From Succinivibrionaceae bacterium (lineage in GTDB: Bacteria; Pseudomonadota; Gammaproteobacteria; Enterobacterales; Succinivibrionaceae), in the NCBI GenBank assembly GCA_016284235.1, contig JAEEOK010000018.1, positions 38,267-102,266 on the forward strand: a DNA stretch of 64,000 nucleotides, read 5' to 3'. The notes below the pieces were generated by a model. That model worked only from the letters and a program-made list of their open reading frames with translations, ran no database searches and had not been told where the DNA came from. This document shows positions 9,589 through 17,936 of the stretch, one piece after another. Each line of letters opens with the position of its first letter. Within the stretch, counting starts at the first letter, position 1. The translations under genes were made by a program, and so were the position numbers.

Positions 9589-11559
9589 CTAGTCCACGGC
9601 CTTCGGTGTGAAATGGCGGACGTCAAATCCTCCGCTGGCGACATCCTTGCGATAGGCATCAACCTTGGCATAGAGTTCATTCTTATTCTGAGCAAAATCC
9701 GTTTCAAAGACATGCTTCATAGGAACCTCGCAGGAGCCTTCATCCGTAGTTCCGTCTGAAAAATACCAGACACAGGAAAAATCCTCCAGCGCCGAATCTT
9801 CACTGTAATTCCAGATTTTTTCAAGAGAGTAGGTTTTGGTAACCTTCATCGTCTGAAACAGCTTCAGCTTATAGTTTAAATCAGGTGCACCCTTTGATTT
9901 TACAGTAACCTCCTGCTCCGGATTAATAGAAATGGATGAGGCTTCATTAAAGAACGGTTCACCGTTTACATAAATACTCGGATCAATAGCATTGATTTCA
10001 AAGCGCGGTTTAATGCGCATATCTTTAGGCAGGAAATCAAATTTTGCTATACGGCATATGATTTCATGATATTTGGCATTGATACGGCATGAGGAATTAT
10101 CAATCTTTTCATTCCATTTCTTCGGCAGGGACGCCTGAATTATGCCGTTGACATCATAAACAACCACACGATCCTCAGGCACAAAATTCACACCGTTTCT
10201 GTGATAGTCATTGCCGTAGCACTGAACCTCATAGTCAGGTCTGATTACGCATACCTGACTGTTTCCCTGGGAAACATCTATGGCTTCAGATCCGTTTTTT
10301 AAACCTTCATAATAAAAAGGAATTCCGCCACACTGAACACGGTTCAATCCGTCTCCGCCCCGGTAGATTACGCAATTGCTCTGAGATCCTACTGAAAGCT
10401 TTCTTACATTCTCAAGACCGACTGCTTCGGAATTTGAATAATCAAAATTCATACGCGGTCCGAAGCACTCGGTTTTTTTCTCATCTCCGGTAATCGCGCA
10501 AATGGCATCATTTCCGGCGGCAAAATCAGAAACCTTGTTTAAATTCTCAATATCCTTCATTGTATCTCTCATGGCGCGGAAAAGAGAATTATCAAGATTC
10601 AGACCCAGAAGATGAAGCTTGCCCTTGTAATCCATGGCAACAGTATAAAACTCCTCAGTCTGGATCTTTTTGATATCTGAAAGATGGGTAACATTTGTCT
10701 CATCCGGATTCGTGTATGCGATATAAGCCTGATCCTCGTCTTCAGCATTTATGCACATGGCCTTTCCGCTGAGATCAACATAGCATATGGAATTTATACT
10801 TATGGAGGCTGAGCGTACAAGTGATTCTATAGGCTTAAAGCGTTTTGCATCCGCGCCATAACAACGGAAGACATGTTCAGGATCGATACTGCAGGTAACA
10901 TCCTGGCTGCGGGAAAGGAAAATATCATCAGCCGGAGTGCCCACAACCGAGTTTGAACCGTCTGTATTGGCAAATCCTCTTGTTTTACCCCAGCATGTGA
11001 CGGTATTGTTAAGACGTATAGCACATGCATGCTCATATCCAACAACCACCTTTTTTGCTCTCAGAGGTCCTGCGAAATCGATAATTTTGCTTACGCAGCT
11101 CTTGTCGCCTGTATTGCATGCCTGAACATACATTACCGTGGCGCAAGGTGATTTGTTGTTAAGCTTGTCGCATGAATACTTAAACATTCCGGATTTGTTG
11201 TCACGATTCAGCGTGGTGCACTTTTCCCCTATGCAGATCTGATATACATACTGAGGTCCGAAAGTATCCTGAACATACACATCAAGAAACAGATCACCGT
11301 CGGTAACAAGCATTTTAAGCTCCGGATCTGTTTTTTTATTACGGGCGACTATCTTCTCATCAGTCTTTACATTAGGAACAACCACTCCGCCACTCTGTCC
11401 GTTTACCGGTTTTTTCTCTGCAACAGGAGCCTGGGCGGATGCAGCCGGCTTGGCCGGTTCTTCCTCATCATCACATCCGCACAGGATCACACCGGAAAAC
11501 ATCATTACTGCAGTCATTATGCCTTTAAGCATATTCCCGCCAAATAGATTGCTTTTCAT
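9589..11559 (-). CDS. Lipoprotein with RCC1-like repeats, function unknown
   Basis: A secreted lipoprotein of about 656 residues. The signal peptide ends in VILCGC with the lipidated Cys at residue 29; it is followed by DDEEE, and an Asp at +2 favours inner-membrane retention in enterobacterial Lol sorting. An Ala/Pro/Lys-rich linker runs to about residue 75. The middle part carries degenerate repeats of RCC1/regulator-of-chromosome-condensation type: HACAIRLNNTVTCWG, DVTCSIDPEHVFRCYG, AICAITGDEKKTECFG and VCVIRPDYEVQCYG, each with a Cys pair. I recognise no catalytic motif, and beta-propeller binding activity is inferred. The ATG at 11559 has AAGGA 7 bases upstream; an in-frame TTG at 11574 lacks one. 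The gene stands alone between its terminator and an IS200/IS605-type relic whose 3' end touches its ribosome-binding site. Confidence 0.7.
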   Translation of the reverse strand: MKSNLFGGNMLKGIMTAVMMFSGVILCGCDDEEEPAKPAASAQAPVAEKKPVNGQSGGVVVPNVKTDEKIVARNKKTDPELKMLVTDGDLFLDVYVQDTFGPQYVYQICIGEKCTTLNRDNKSGMFKYSCDKLNNKSPCATVMYVQACNTGDKSCVSKIIDFAGPLRAKKVVVGYEHACAIRLNNTVTCWGKTRGFANTDGSNSVVGTPADDIFLSRSQDVTCSIDPEHVFRCYGADAKRFKPIESLVRSASISINSICYVDLSGKAMCINAEDEDQAYIAYTNPDETNVTHLSDIKKIQTEEFYTVAMDYKGKLHLLGLNLDNSLFRAMRDTMKDIENLNKVSDFAAGNDAICAITGDEKKTECFGPRMNFDYSNSEAVGLENVRKLSVGSQSNCVIYRGGDGLNRVQCGGIPFYYEGLKNGSEAIDVSQGNSQVCVIRPDYEVQCYGNDYHRNGVNFVPEDRVVVYDVNGIIQASLPKKWNEKIDNSSCRINAKYHEIICRIAKFDFLPKDMRIKPRFEINAIDPSIYVNGEPFFNEASSISINPEQEVTVKSKGAPDLNYKLKLFQTMKVTKTYSLEKIWNYSEDSALEDFSCVWYFSDGTTDEGSCEVPMKHVFETDFAQNKNELYAKVDAYRKDVASGGFDVRHFTPKAVD

Positions 11560-11585
11560 TGAAACATCCTTCAATCAAATTCTTT

Positions 11586-11790
11586 TGACATCCTCCTCTG
11601 CCTGAAGGCAGGGGATTCCTACCAGTTCCCGCAGCAAGCTGCAGGCTACTCTCGGTGGGTTCCTGCTGCGGACCGACAATACGGTTCACTTCACAGACTC
11701 TAAGGCTATGCTCTAGCCTGATTTGCCGTCATTGAGAAAGCCGAAGTCATCTCTGTTAGCAAGAAAGATTATACCTAATTTTTATGCCCT
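11586..11790 (-). mobile_element. IS200/IS605 (tnpB) right-end relic with omega-RNA-like 3' end
   Basis: On the minus strand the end reads GGAATCCCCTGCC, TTCA, GGCAGAGGAGGATGTCA, the hairpin plus TCAA right end typical of tnpB-carrying IS200/IS605 elements, where it also forms the 3' end of the guide (omega/re) RNA. The frame just upstream translates to LEHSLRVCEVNRIVG, then PQQEPTESSLQLAAGTGRNP, a read-through seen next to many such ends. An in-frame stop and the lack of any TnpB catalytic motif further upstream show that the protein gene is gone. A TATAAT lies upstream at about 11770 (minus strand). Bases 11585-11566 would be the guide position; they overlap the ribosome-binding site of the lipoprotein gene. 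Family assignment is from memory of the motif, not a search. Confidence 0.7.
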
Positions 11791-12245
11791 GCATCCACGA
11801 CCTAAAAGGAACGCGGTTTTACTGCACGATCAGATAAATCAATCTCTAAAACTGCCGGTATTATACAACAAGAGTCAGATCAAAAATTTTAAGTAAGTTA
11901 TGAAACATGATAAATTATCCGAATTACCGGTATAAAAGGATCCGCGGCCCCCGCAATCAGATAAGGTAAAAAACTTAAGCTGCACACAAAAAGCACTCTG
12001 ATTTTCATTACCGGCTGTCATGAATTACAGGAGAAGGCACTTTTCTGCAATGTTTCCCGGCATTCGAGGCGATGCATAAATCCTGTAAGCGACACTAAAC
12101 ATAAACGACAAACAGCCAATGCTGTCACGGAGTGTCGGCGATATGTTATCATTATCTCTGACGGATGATCAGATCAGCGAAACAGACCTCGCTGTATCAT
12201 GACAGTCACACGTATCAATTTTTTAAACCAGCGGGGAACCTGGGT
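11791..12245. other. Intergenic region between the relic and the epimerase gene
   Basis: About 450 bases with no reading frame I can support. The part up to about 11880 may still belong to the relic. A sequence GATATGTTATCATTAT near 12141-12156 could contain a weak -10 element for the epimerase gene. Confidence 0.4.
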
Positions 12246-13163
12246 ATGAACATTCTCATTGCAGGTGCAACAGGACTTATCGGTCGTAAACTGATGCCGG
12301 TTCTTATAAATGACAATCACAGGCTCATCATTCTCACAAGAAACAGAGAAAAAGCAAGAGAACAGCTCAGCGAGATAAAGGATAAAATTCATATTACAGA
12401 CTACCAGACCGGATGGGAAGAAAATATTGATGCTGTAATCAATCTTGCAGGTTCGCCGGTAACAAGAACCTGGACCCCCAAGCAGCGCAGAAGAATTTTA
12501 AACAGCCGTCTTTTAAGCACAGATTATATCTATATAAGGTGTCTGCAGAACAGGATAATGCCCAAGCTCTGGCTTACCATATCAGCCACAGGCTACTATA
12601 ACGATCAAAGCGGTGCCGTGATGGATGAGAATCATATCTGCAGCGACGGAGGATTTTTGTATCAAACCTGCGAGAAAATCGAAAAAAATGCGCAGAAAAT
12701 TTCAAATATCGTATCCCGGCACTGCATTCTCAGAATAGGTCTTGTCATGGACAGAAACTACGGTTTTCTGGGTAAACTGCTTAAACTGTACAAACGCCAC
12801 CTGGGAGGGCATATAGCGGGCGGCAATCAGTACCTGCCGTGGATCCATATCGAAGACGTGGCAAACGCAATGAAATTCATAATTGATCATGAAGAATGCA
12901 CCGGAGTTATAAACGTCACATCACCGAATCCGTGCACACAGGCAGAATTTTCCGACATTCTGGAAAAGCTTGTGGGCAGAAAAAACCCTCTGTGGTATCC
13001 CGCATTCGTAGTGAGACTTCTTCTGCGCAATCAAAGTGAACTGTTTCTGAACAGTCAGAATGTTGTGCCGGCAAAACTTCTCAACGCCGGTTTTGAATTC
13101 AGATACACGGATGTTTCAAAGGCTATGAGCGATCTTCTGCGGGACAACGGAATCGGGTCGTAA
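12246..13163 (+). CDS. yfcH: YfcH-type NAD(P)-dependent epimerase/SDR39U1 family protein
   Basis: Short-chain dehydrogenase/reductase of the TIGR01777/SDR39U1 group, role unknown. From the ATG at 12246 (305 residues; E. coli YfcH 297) it begins MNILIAGATGLIGRKL, a Rossmann GxxGxxG nucleotide-binding loop. It also has VINLAGSPV, the ISATGYY segment with the Tyr of the active-site region, YLPWIHIEDV and a C-terminal ALP-type NVVPAKLLNAGFEFRY. An in-frame upstream start at 12165 would add 27 residues lacking family counterparts. Its neighbour trmO is convergent with a gap of about 25 bases and no clear terminator. Confidence 0.88.
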   Translation: MNILIAGATGLIGRKLMPVLINDNHRLIILTRNREKAREQLSEIKDKIHITDYQTGWEENIDAVINLAGSPVTRTWTPKQRRRILNSRLLSTDYIYIRCLQNRIMPKLWLTISATGYYNDQSGAVMDENHICSDGGFLYQTCEKIEKNAQKISNIVSRHCILRIGLVMDRNYGFLGKLLKLYKRHLGGHIAGGNQYLPWIHIEDVANAMKFIIDHEECTGVINVTSPNPCTQAEFSDILEKLVGRKNPLWYPAFVVRLLLRNQSELFLNSQNVVPAKLLNAGFEFRYTDVSKAMSDLLRDNGIGS

Positions 13164-13188
13164 TTCTTCACGCTGGAAACAGCGGAGC

Positions 13189-13905
13189 TCACCTGTCACG
13201 GTATGAACCGAGGGGTTCAAGCCCCATAACCAGCGTCACATCATCAAGATACATGAATCTGACGTTAAAATCATAAAGCGCAACACCGTAGACATTCGGA
13301 TCACCGCCCCTGACACCGCGGTAGGCAGGACGGTGATCATAGGAAAGAATGTCTGAAATAATGGTCTGGAGCTCAGGATATCTGTCACTTTCAAGAGACT
13401 TTATAAACAAAAGAGCCTCGGAAGAAAACTCTACCCTGCGCCTTGCCGGAGGAACTGCCGCAATGCCGCACACAGAGTCCGGGATGCTGTCAGAAAAGGC
13501 AATATACGGTTTGATGTCATAAACCGGAGTGCCGTCGACCAGATCACCTCCGGAGAACACCAGTTTCGTTCTGCCGCCGCGACGGACAACCTCAATAAAT
13601 CTGACTGCGGAAAGACCTATTCGGTTAGGGCGGTACGGAGATCGGCTGGCAAAAACACCGAGTCTGGTATTTCCGCCCAGACGGGGAGGACGGACAAGAG
13701 GTCTGAAACAGGGATCTTCCCTGATAAGATTAAAGTCGAAAACAAGCCAGAGATGAGAATACTGCTCTATACCGCGAAAAGCCTCCGGATCACTGTACGC
13801 AGGCTCCATGACAACCTCCGAAACAACTCTGGAAGCAAGTCCGGGCTGCCTCGGAACAGCAAATTTCTCACGATAGGGAGACCTCACATATCCCACCGGG
13901 ATCAT
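13189..13905 (-). CDS. trmO: tRNA (N6-threonylcarbamoyladenosine37-N6)-methyltransferase TrmO
   Basis: Adds a methyl group to t6A37 of tRNA-Thr using SAM. The 238-residue protein (E. coli TrmO/YaeB 235) shows the family signature near the N-terminus, VGYVRSPYREKFAVPRQPGL, then FSHLW-like YSHLWLVFDF, VRPPRLGGNTRLGVFASRSP, YRPNRIGLS and LVDGTPVYDIKPYI. The C-terminal part has DHRPAYR and YDFNVRF. Its ATG overlaps the rcsF stop (ATGA), so the two are translationally coupled, as in E. coli where rcsF and trmO are adjacent. It needs t6A made by the Tsa enzymes; tsaD and tsaE are both in this window. Confidence 0.95.
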   Translation of the reverse strand: MIPVGYVRSPYREKFAVPRQPGLASRVVSEVVMEPAYSDPEAFRGIEQYSHLWLVFDFNLIREDPCFRPLVRPPRLGGNTRLGVFASRSPYRPNRIGLSAVRFIEVVRRGGRTKLVFSGGDLVDGTPVYDIKPYIAFSDSIPDSVCGIAAVPPARRRVEFSSEALLFIKSLESDRYPELQTIISDILSYDHRPAYRGVRGGDPNVYGVALYDFNVRFMYLDDVTLVMGLEPLGSYRDR

Positions 13906-14288
13906 TTCTGATCATTCACCTTTACAGCCTGTGCATAGCAGGTGTATTCAGCAATGCAGGCCTCGGTTGATTCCACCCGGACACATTTAACTGATGTCAC
14001 GCCGGTAGCTCCGATATCAGAAGCCTTCTCCAGCATGTGTCTGCGTGCCGTTCCCTCCTTGGGGACGGGGTAAAGTTCGTTGACCTGGCAGTCAACACCT
14101 TCAACCAGACCAAGAATTTCATAGGATGGAAAGGAAACCATATCCTCATTGGAATATTCTTCCACGAGGATGCTACGAAAATGCTCCTTGAAGTTTCTCG
14201 GATCAACATTGGAAGAAAAAACAAAAGATCCGCATGAACACAGGAACAGCGATGTAAACAGGAAAGGTAATATAAAGATTCTAGACAT
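13902..14288 (-). CDS. rcsF: RcsF-like outer-membrane lipoprotein
   Basis: Likely envelope-stress sensor feeding the Rcs phosphorelay. From the ATG at 14288 the protein has 128 residues with a signal peptide ending LFLCSC, lipidated Cys19. The C-terminal domain carries four cysteines (GVDC, SVKC, EAC and YTC contexts), as in the disulphide-stabilised RcsF fold, and the EILGLVEGVDCQ and ATGVTSVKC segments align with the E. coli protein. The proline-rich linker of E. coli RcsF is shorter here. Synteny with trmO supports the call. It starts only 14 bases after the 3' end of tRNA-Ala, and its best Shine-Dalgarno (AAGG) begins at the very end of the tRNA gene, so processing of the tRNA may affect its translation. 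Whether RcsB/C/D exist cannot be seen here. Confidence 0.85.
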   Translation of the reverse strand: MSRIFILPFLFTSLFLCSCGSFVFSSNVDPRNFKEHFRSILVEEYSNEDMVSFPSYEILGLVEGVDCQVNELYPVPKEGTARRHMLEKASDIGATGVTSVKCVRVESTEACIAEYTCYAQAVKVNDQK

Positions 14289-14302
14289 GATTAAATCGAC
14301 CT

Positions 14303-14378
<76 letters not shown>

Positions 14379-14394
14379 TCAAACAAGTGTCCAC

Positions 14395-14422
14395 ATTATA
14401 ACAAATAAATTTACTATTGCAA
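14395..14422 (-). promoter_or_regulatory. Promoter of the tRNA-Ala-rcsF-trmO unit
   Basis: On the minus strand TTGCAA (14422-14417) is 16 bases from TATAAT (14400-14395). Start near 14388 is about 10 bases ahead of the tRNA 5' end. The -35 lies in the last codons of the upstream 405-residue gene. Confidence 0.6.
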
Positions 14423-15631
14423 CCCCGAAAGCAGTTTTTCTGCCGGATTTGTATCTATGAGATACTGATAGCAGTCCTCCACCCTGTTGAGAATTTCAAA
14501 AAGATAGTTCAGATTTTCGCTGCACAGTTTTATCTGCTCGGCAACCGTACCGTCAGGGAAGAAACTCCTGTCACTCTGATTCTTGGCTACAGAAGAACAC
14601 AGGGAATGCACGGCGGATACATAGCACTTGAGAATACCGAGATTTGTATGGAAAAATTCATCCCCGGCCTCAACCTGGGACAGATCCGTGAATATATCCA
14701 TGGTTGCATCCGGCAGTTCACTGAAGAACCAGTGATACGCAACATACGGTCTCATGTTTTCGATTGGATCCTGAACCCTGTCCGGAATGTTTGTGAGAAT
14801 ATTTTTATGAACAAGCTTTCTTTCAGACAGCGGACCCTTGATCTTCTTATCCTTTAATTCTCTGAAGCTGTATTCAAACTTGACATCAGCCAGATACCTG
14901 GCGCCTGCGAACATGTTCGGAAGATTCCAGAAGTCATCCTTGCTGAATGTGTACGGAATCACACCGATGGACGGACTTGGAACAAATTCTTTGTTTCCAT
15001 GGGAATAGGAACGGCTTATAACCTTTCTGGTATTAGGAAAATCACTGTTCATGTACACATCAAAATCAAAATCCCAGTATGCACAGAAATAGGAATGATA
15101 GTTTTCTATGACAGAGAAAATGGTTTTGGCGCAGTCAGAGGCATTAAATGCTATAACGCTTTCAGGATTAACCATAAGCAGATTCAGCAGTTTTCCGCTG
15201 ACCCTGCTCTCCCTGGTCTTGAACTCGACGTAAGTGTCCTTCGGTATGACTGGAGAAGCCGCAGCATTGGAATTTGCCACATAAATCGAATAATACTTTG
15301 ATCCCTGGTTTGCAAATTCACTGAACTTGGCATCATCCAGCTGAGGTTTCAATCTCGCAAGAGCCGGACTTACCGGAGTCATCTTTTCACGTGACGAAAG
15401 ACAGTAAAGCAGTGCATACGGATGCATGGATCTGATTACCTGAGAGAACTCGTCAGCAGTAAACTGAGGATAGATCCTCATATCAAACATCAGTCTGAGA
15501 TACTCAGGTCTGGCGGCATAAAAAGACTCCACAGCACCAAGATCCGTTACATCGGTGCCGCACAAACCGGCAGCCACAAGAGCCCTGACAGCAAACTTTG
15601 AACGGTTGCTATTAACTATTATTCCTGTCAT
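14414..15631 (-). CDS. Hypothetical protein, 405 residues, family not recognised
   Basis: I do not recognise this protein. It starts MTGIIVNSNRSKFAVRALVA at an ATG and has no signal peptide or membrane segment, so it is probably cytoplasmic. It is moderately rich in Phe, Tyr and Asp (for example NYHSYFCAYWDFDFDVY), with scattered cysteines that do not form a metal-binding pattern. No P-loop, Rossmann loop, helix-turn-helix or nuclease motif stands out. Coding quality is good: base use matches the neighbours and no frame disruption is seen. It ends about 35 bases before the tRNA-Ala gene on the same strand and is preceded by about 550 non-coding bases. It may be a lineage-restricted protein. 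Confidence 0.75.
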   Translation of the reverse strand: MTGIIVNSNRSKFAVRALVAAGLCGTDVTDLGAVESFYAARPEYLRLMFDMRIYPQFTADEFSQVIRSMHPYALLYCLSSREKMTPVSPALARLKPQLDDAKFSEFANQGSKYYSIYVANSNAAASPVIPKDTYVEFKTRESRVSGKLLNLLMVNPESVIAFNASDCAKTIFSVIENYHSYFCAYWDFDFDVYMNSDFPNTRKVISRSYSHGNKEFVPSPSIGVIPYTFSKDDFWNLPNMFAGARYLADVKFEYSFRELKDKKIKGPLSERKLVHKNILTNIPDRVQDPIENMRPYVAYHWFFSELPDATMDIFTDLSQVEAGDEFFHTNLGILKCYVSAVHSLCSSVAKNQSDRSFFPDGTVAEQIKLCSENLNYLFEILNRVEDCYQYLIDTNPAEKLLSGLQ

Positions 15632-16114
15632 TTAAACCTCATTACTGACTATTGATTCGGGAACATTCAATCCGGCACGGTAGATTCGTTTAAAAAATCA
15701 AATCGTCATCGAAAATCCCTGGAATTGCCGTCAAAGCGGAAATTCTGAATTCGCTCAAGTTAAAAAGCGTTATACCGGAAGCATACGATATATCCACGGG
15801 TTATTTTAATTAAAAACTGCAGTAAAACCACCATGCGCCTTCAAAATTTTAAAAAATATAAGCGGCACAGTTAAAAAAAGCGGTAATTAAAAGCAAGCCG
15901 GGCATAAACATGGATAATTTACAGAACAGGCAGGACTGAAACCTGTTAAATTCACTTACAGGATAAATTCGGTTCTACATCTGTCAGTTAACATATTTTA
16001 AGCACAAAACACGACTTTCAGCCCGTGCAAAACAGTTATGCTGCTCCCGATATATCTCAGTGAACCTCTGTCCCGTTTTTTCTCTCCGGATGCTTTAAAA
16101 TCATGAAAAGTTCA
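15632..16114. other. Intergenic region, nothing recognised
   Basis: About 480 bases between gltX and the 405-residue gene. No tRNA, small gene or strong hairpin was found. The promoter of the 405-residue gene must lie here, but I see no clear -10/-35 pair. Confidence 0.4.
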
Positions 16115-16146
16115 GTCAAAAATCCCGGATGTTAAATCCGGGATTT
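16115..16146 (-). terminator. Rho-independent terminator of gltX
   Basis: An 11-bp stem AAATCCCGGAT/ATCCGGGATTT with a 5-base loop; on the minus strand it is followed by TTTGACT. It lies about 35 bases beyond the gltX stop. Confidence 0.85.
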
Positions 16147-16179
16147 ACATTTAATACTTACGCTGACATATGTTCACTG

Positions 16180-17586
16180 TCATGTTCTGTCCGCAAGACG
16201 ACTCCTGGCGTCTGCGATTCGAGCAAGACATCTGTCACGTCCTATAAGCTCCATTGTCACATCAATTCCAGGAGAAACACCTCTGCCGGTTACGGCAATA
16301 CGCAGAGGCATACCGACCTTGCCCATGCCTATTTCCATCTCTGCCGCGACCTCCTCGACGACATGATGAAGATTTTCAGCCTTCCATTCAGCAACAGACT
16401 CAAGTTTTTCAAGACAGCGGCTCAGCACCTCTCCGGTATTCGCCTTGAACCATTTCTTTACGGCGGCCGGATCATAATCTGTTACATCCTCGTAGAAATA
16501 TCTGGACTGGCTGGCCATATCCTTGAGAGTTTCACTTCTCTCGGCCAGAGCTTTGACAACCTCGGAAAGCTCCGGTCCGTTTGAAGTATCAATACCCTGA
16601 TCCTTCATATGCCATTCAAGATGTCCGGCAACATACTTAGGATCAAGAGTCATAATATAGTGGCGGTTCATCCATTTAAGCTTGTTTGTATCAAAGGCGG
16701 ATGCCGATTTGCTGACGTGATCTATGCTGAACTTCTCAATCATTTCATCCAGAGAGAATATTTCCTGATCTCCGCATCCCCATCCCAGACGGACAAGATA
16801 ATTGATCAGAGCTTCAGGAAGATACCCGTCATCTCTGTACTGCATCACGCTTACCGCACCGTGTCTCTTTGAAAGCTTTGCACCGTCGTCTCCGAGAATC
16901 ATCGAAACATGGGCAAATTCCGGAACCTTGGCTCCGAGGGCCTTGTATATGTTTATCTGGCGCGGAGTGTTGTTTACGTGATCCTCACCGCGGATAACAT
17001 GAGTTATTCCCATGTCGTAATCATCCACAACCACGCAGAAGTTATAGGTAGGTGAACCGTCCGTGCGGCGGATAACCAGATCATCAAGTTCGCTGTTGGC
17101 AATCTCGACATCACCGCGGATATGATCATGAAAACGGACAACGCCGTCATCAGGATTGCGGAAACGCACGCAGTACGGCTCATCCGGCTCATGATGGCTA
17201 CTGCAGCATCTGCAGTGACCGTCATAACGCGGTTTTTCACCCCGCTTCATCTGCTCCTCGCGCATTTTCTCAAGACGTTCCTGGGTGCAGTAGCACTTGT
17301 AGGCTCTTCCGTCAGCAAGCATTTCATCAATAAGCTGGTTGTAGCGGTCAAATCTCTTGGTCTGATAGTAAGGACCTTCATCCCAGGTAAGTCCGAGCCA
17401 CTTCATTGATTCAATAATAGCGTCAATTGCGGGCTGGGTGGAACGCTCAAGATCAGTGTCCTCGATTCTGAGAACGAAAGTGCCGCTGTGATGACGGGCA
17501 TACAGCCATGAATAAAGAGCTGTACGTGCTCCGCCAACATGAAGAAAACCTGTTGGACTAGGTGCGAATCTTGTTTTAACAGTCAT
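16180..17586 (-). CDS. gltX: Glutamyl-tRNA synthetase
   Basis: Class I aminoacyl-tRNA synthetase charging tRNA-Glu. From the ATG at 17586 (468 residues; E. coli 471) it begins [20 protein letters not shown], containing the HIGH-equivalent (HVGG). The KMSKS-equivalent is KLSKRHG. A zinc-binding CYC...HCRC arrangement lies near residues 98-125, as in the E. coli enzyme. The upstream in-frame start at 17628 would add 14 residues with no family counterpart. The roughly 280-base leader region contains a stable CCACGCTT...AAGCGGTGG hairpin (minus strand, around 17638-17660). Confidence 0.98.
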   Translation of the reverse strand: MTVKTRFAPSPTGFLHVGGARTALYSWLYARHHSGTFVLRIEDTDLERSTQPAIDAIIESMKWLGLTWDEGPYYQTKRFDRYNQLIDEMLADGRAYKCYCTQERLEKMREEQMKRGEKPRYDGHCRCCSSHHEPDEPYCVRFRNPDDGVVRFHDHIRGDVEIANSELDDLVIRRTDGSPTYNFCVVVDDYDMGITHVIRGEDHVNNTPRQINIYKALGAKVPEFAHVSMILGDDGAKLSKRHGAVSVMQYRDDGYLPEALINYLVRLGWGCGDQEIFSLDEMIEKFSIDHVSKSASAFDTNKLKWMNRHYIMTLDPKYVAGHLEWHMKDQGIDTSNGPELSEVVKALAERSETLKDMASQSRYFYEDVTDYDPAAVKKWFKANTGEVLSRCLEKLESVAEWKAENLHHVVEEVAAEMEIGMGKVGMPLRIAVTGRGVSPGIDVTMELIGRDRCLARIADARSRLADRT

Positions 17587-17867
17587 GGTTAAACCTAAAA
17601 TGAATTTGATTATTCTTTTGAGATACAAAAGGCAGTACCACCGCTTTCCCGCAAGCGTGGCAACAGCCAGACCCTGTATGCGCCGATCCTACGCAGAGAT
17701 ATGAAAGGCCCGAAACCTACCGGCGTACATCAATTGCACATCGAACGAAATGCAGAGCAATTGTATCATATTTTTGTGATTAACTTAACAATGACCGCAC
17801 TGTCCGGCCGGCATGAACGATGACACTGTGAGCACAGCTCCAGAAACATGCGAAGTCAGATAATACG
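17587..17867. other. Divergent gltX/proS intergenic region
   Basis: It holds the gltX leader with one stable hairpin near 17638-17660 and otherwise AT-rich sequence. No reading frame is supported. The proS promoter lies at its right end. Confidence 0.45.
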
Positions 17868-17896
17868 GTGATCACCATTCCAACACGTGATATAAT
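17868..17896 (+). promoter_or_regulatory. Candidate proS promoter
   Basis: TATAAT at 17891-17896 with GTGATC 17 bases upstream. Start near 17903 would exclude the in-frame GTG at 17868 as a translation start and leave about 34 bases of leader before the ATG at 17937. Confidence 0.45.
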
Positions 17897-17936
17897 TCAA
17901 AAAATTTTTTTGTTTTTTTATTTTCGTTGGTTACCT

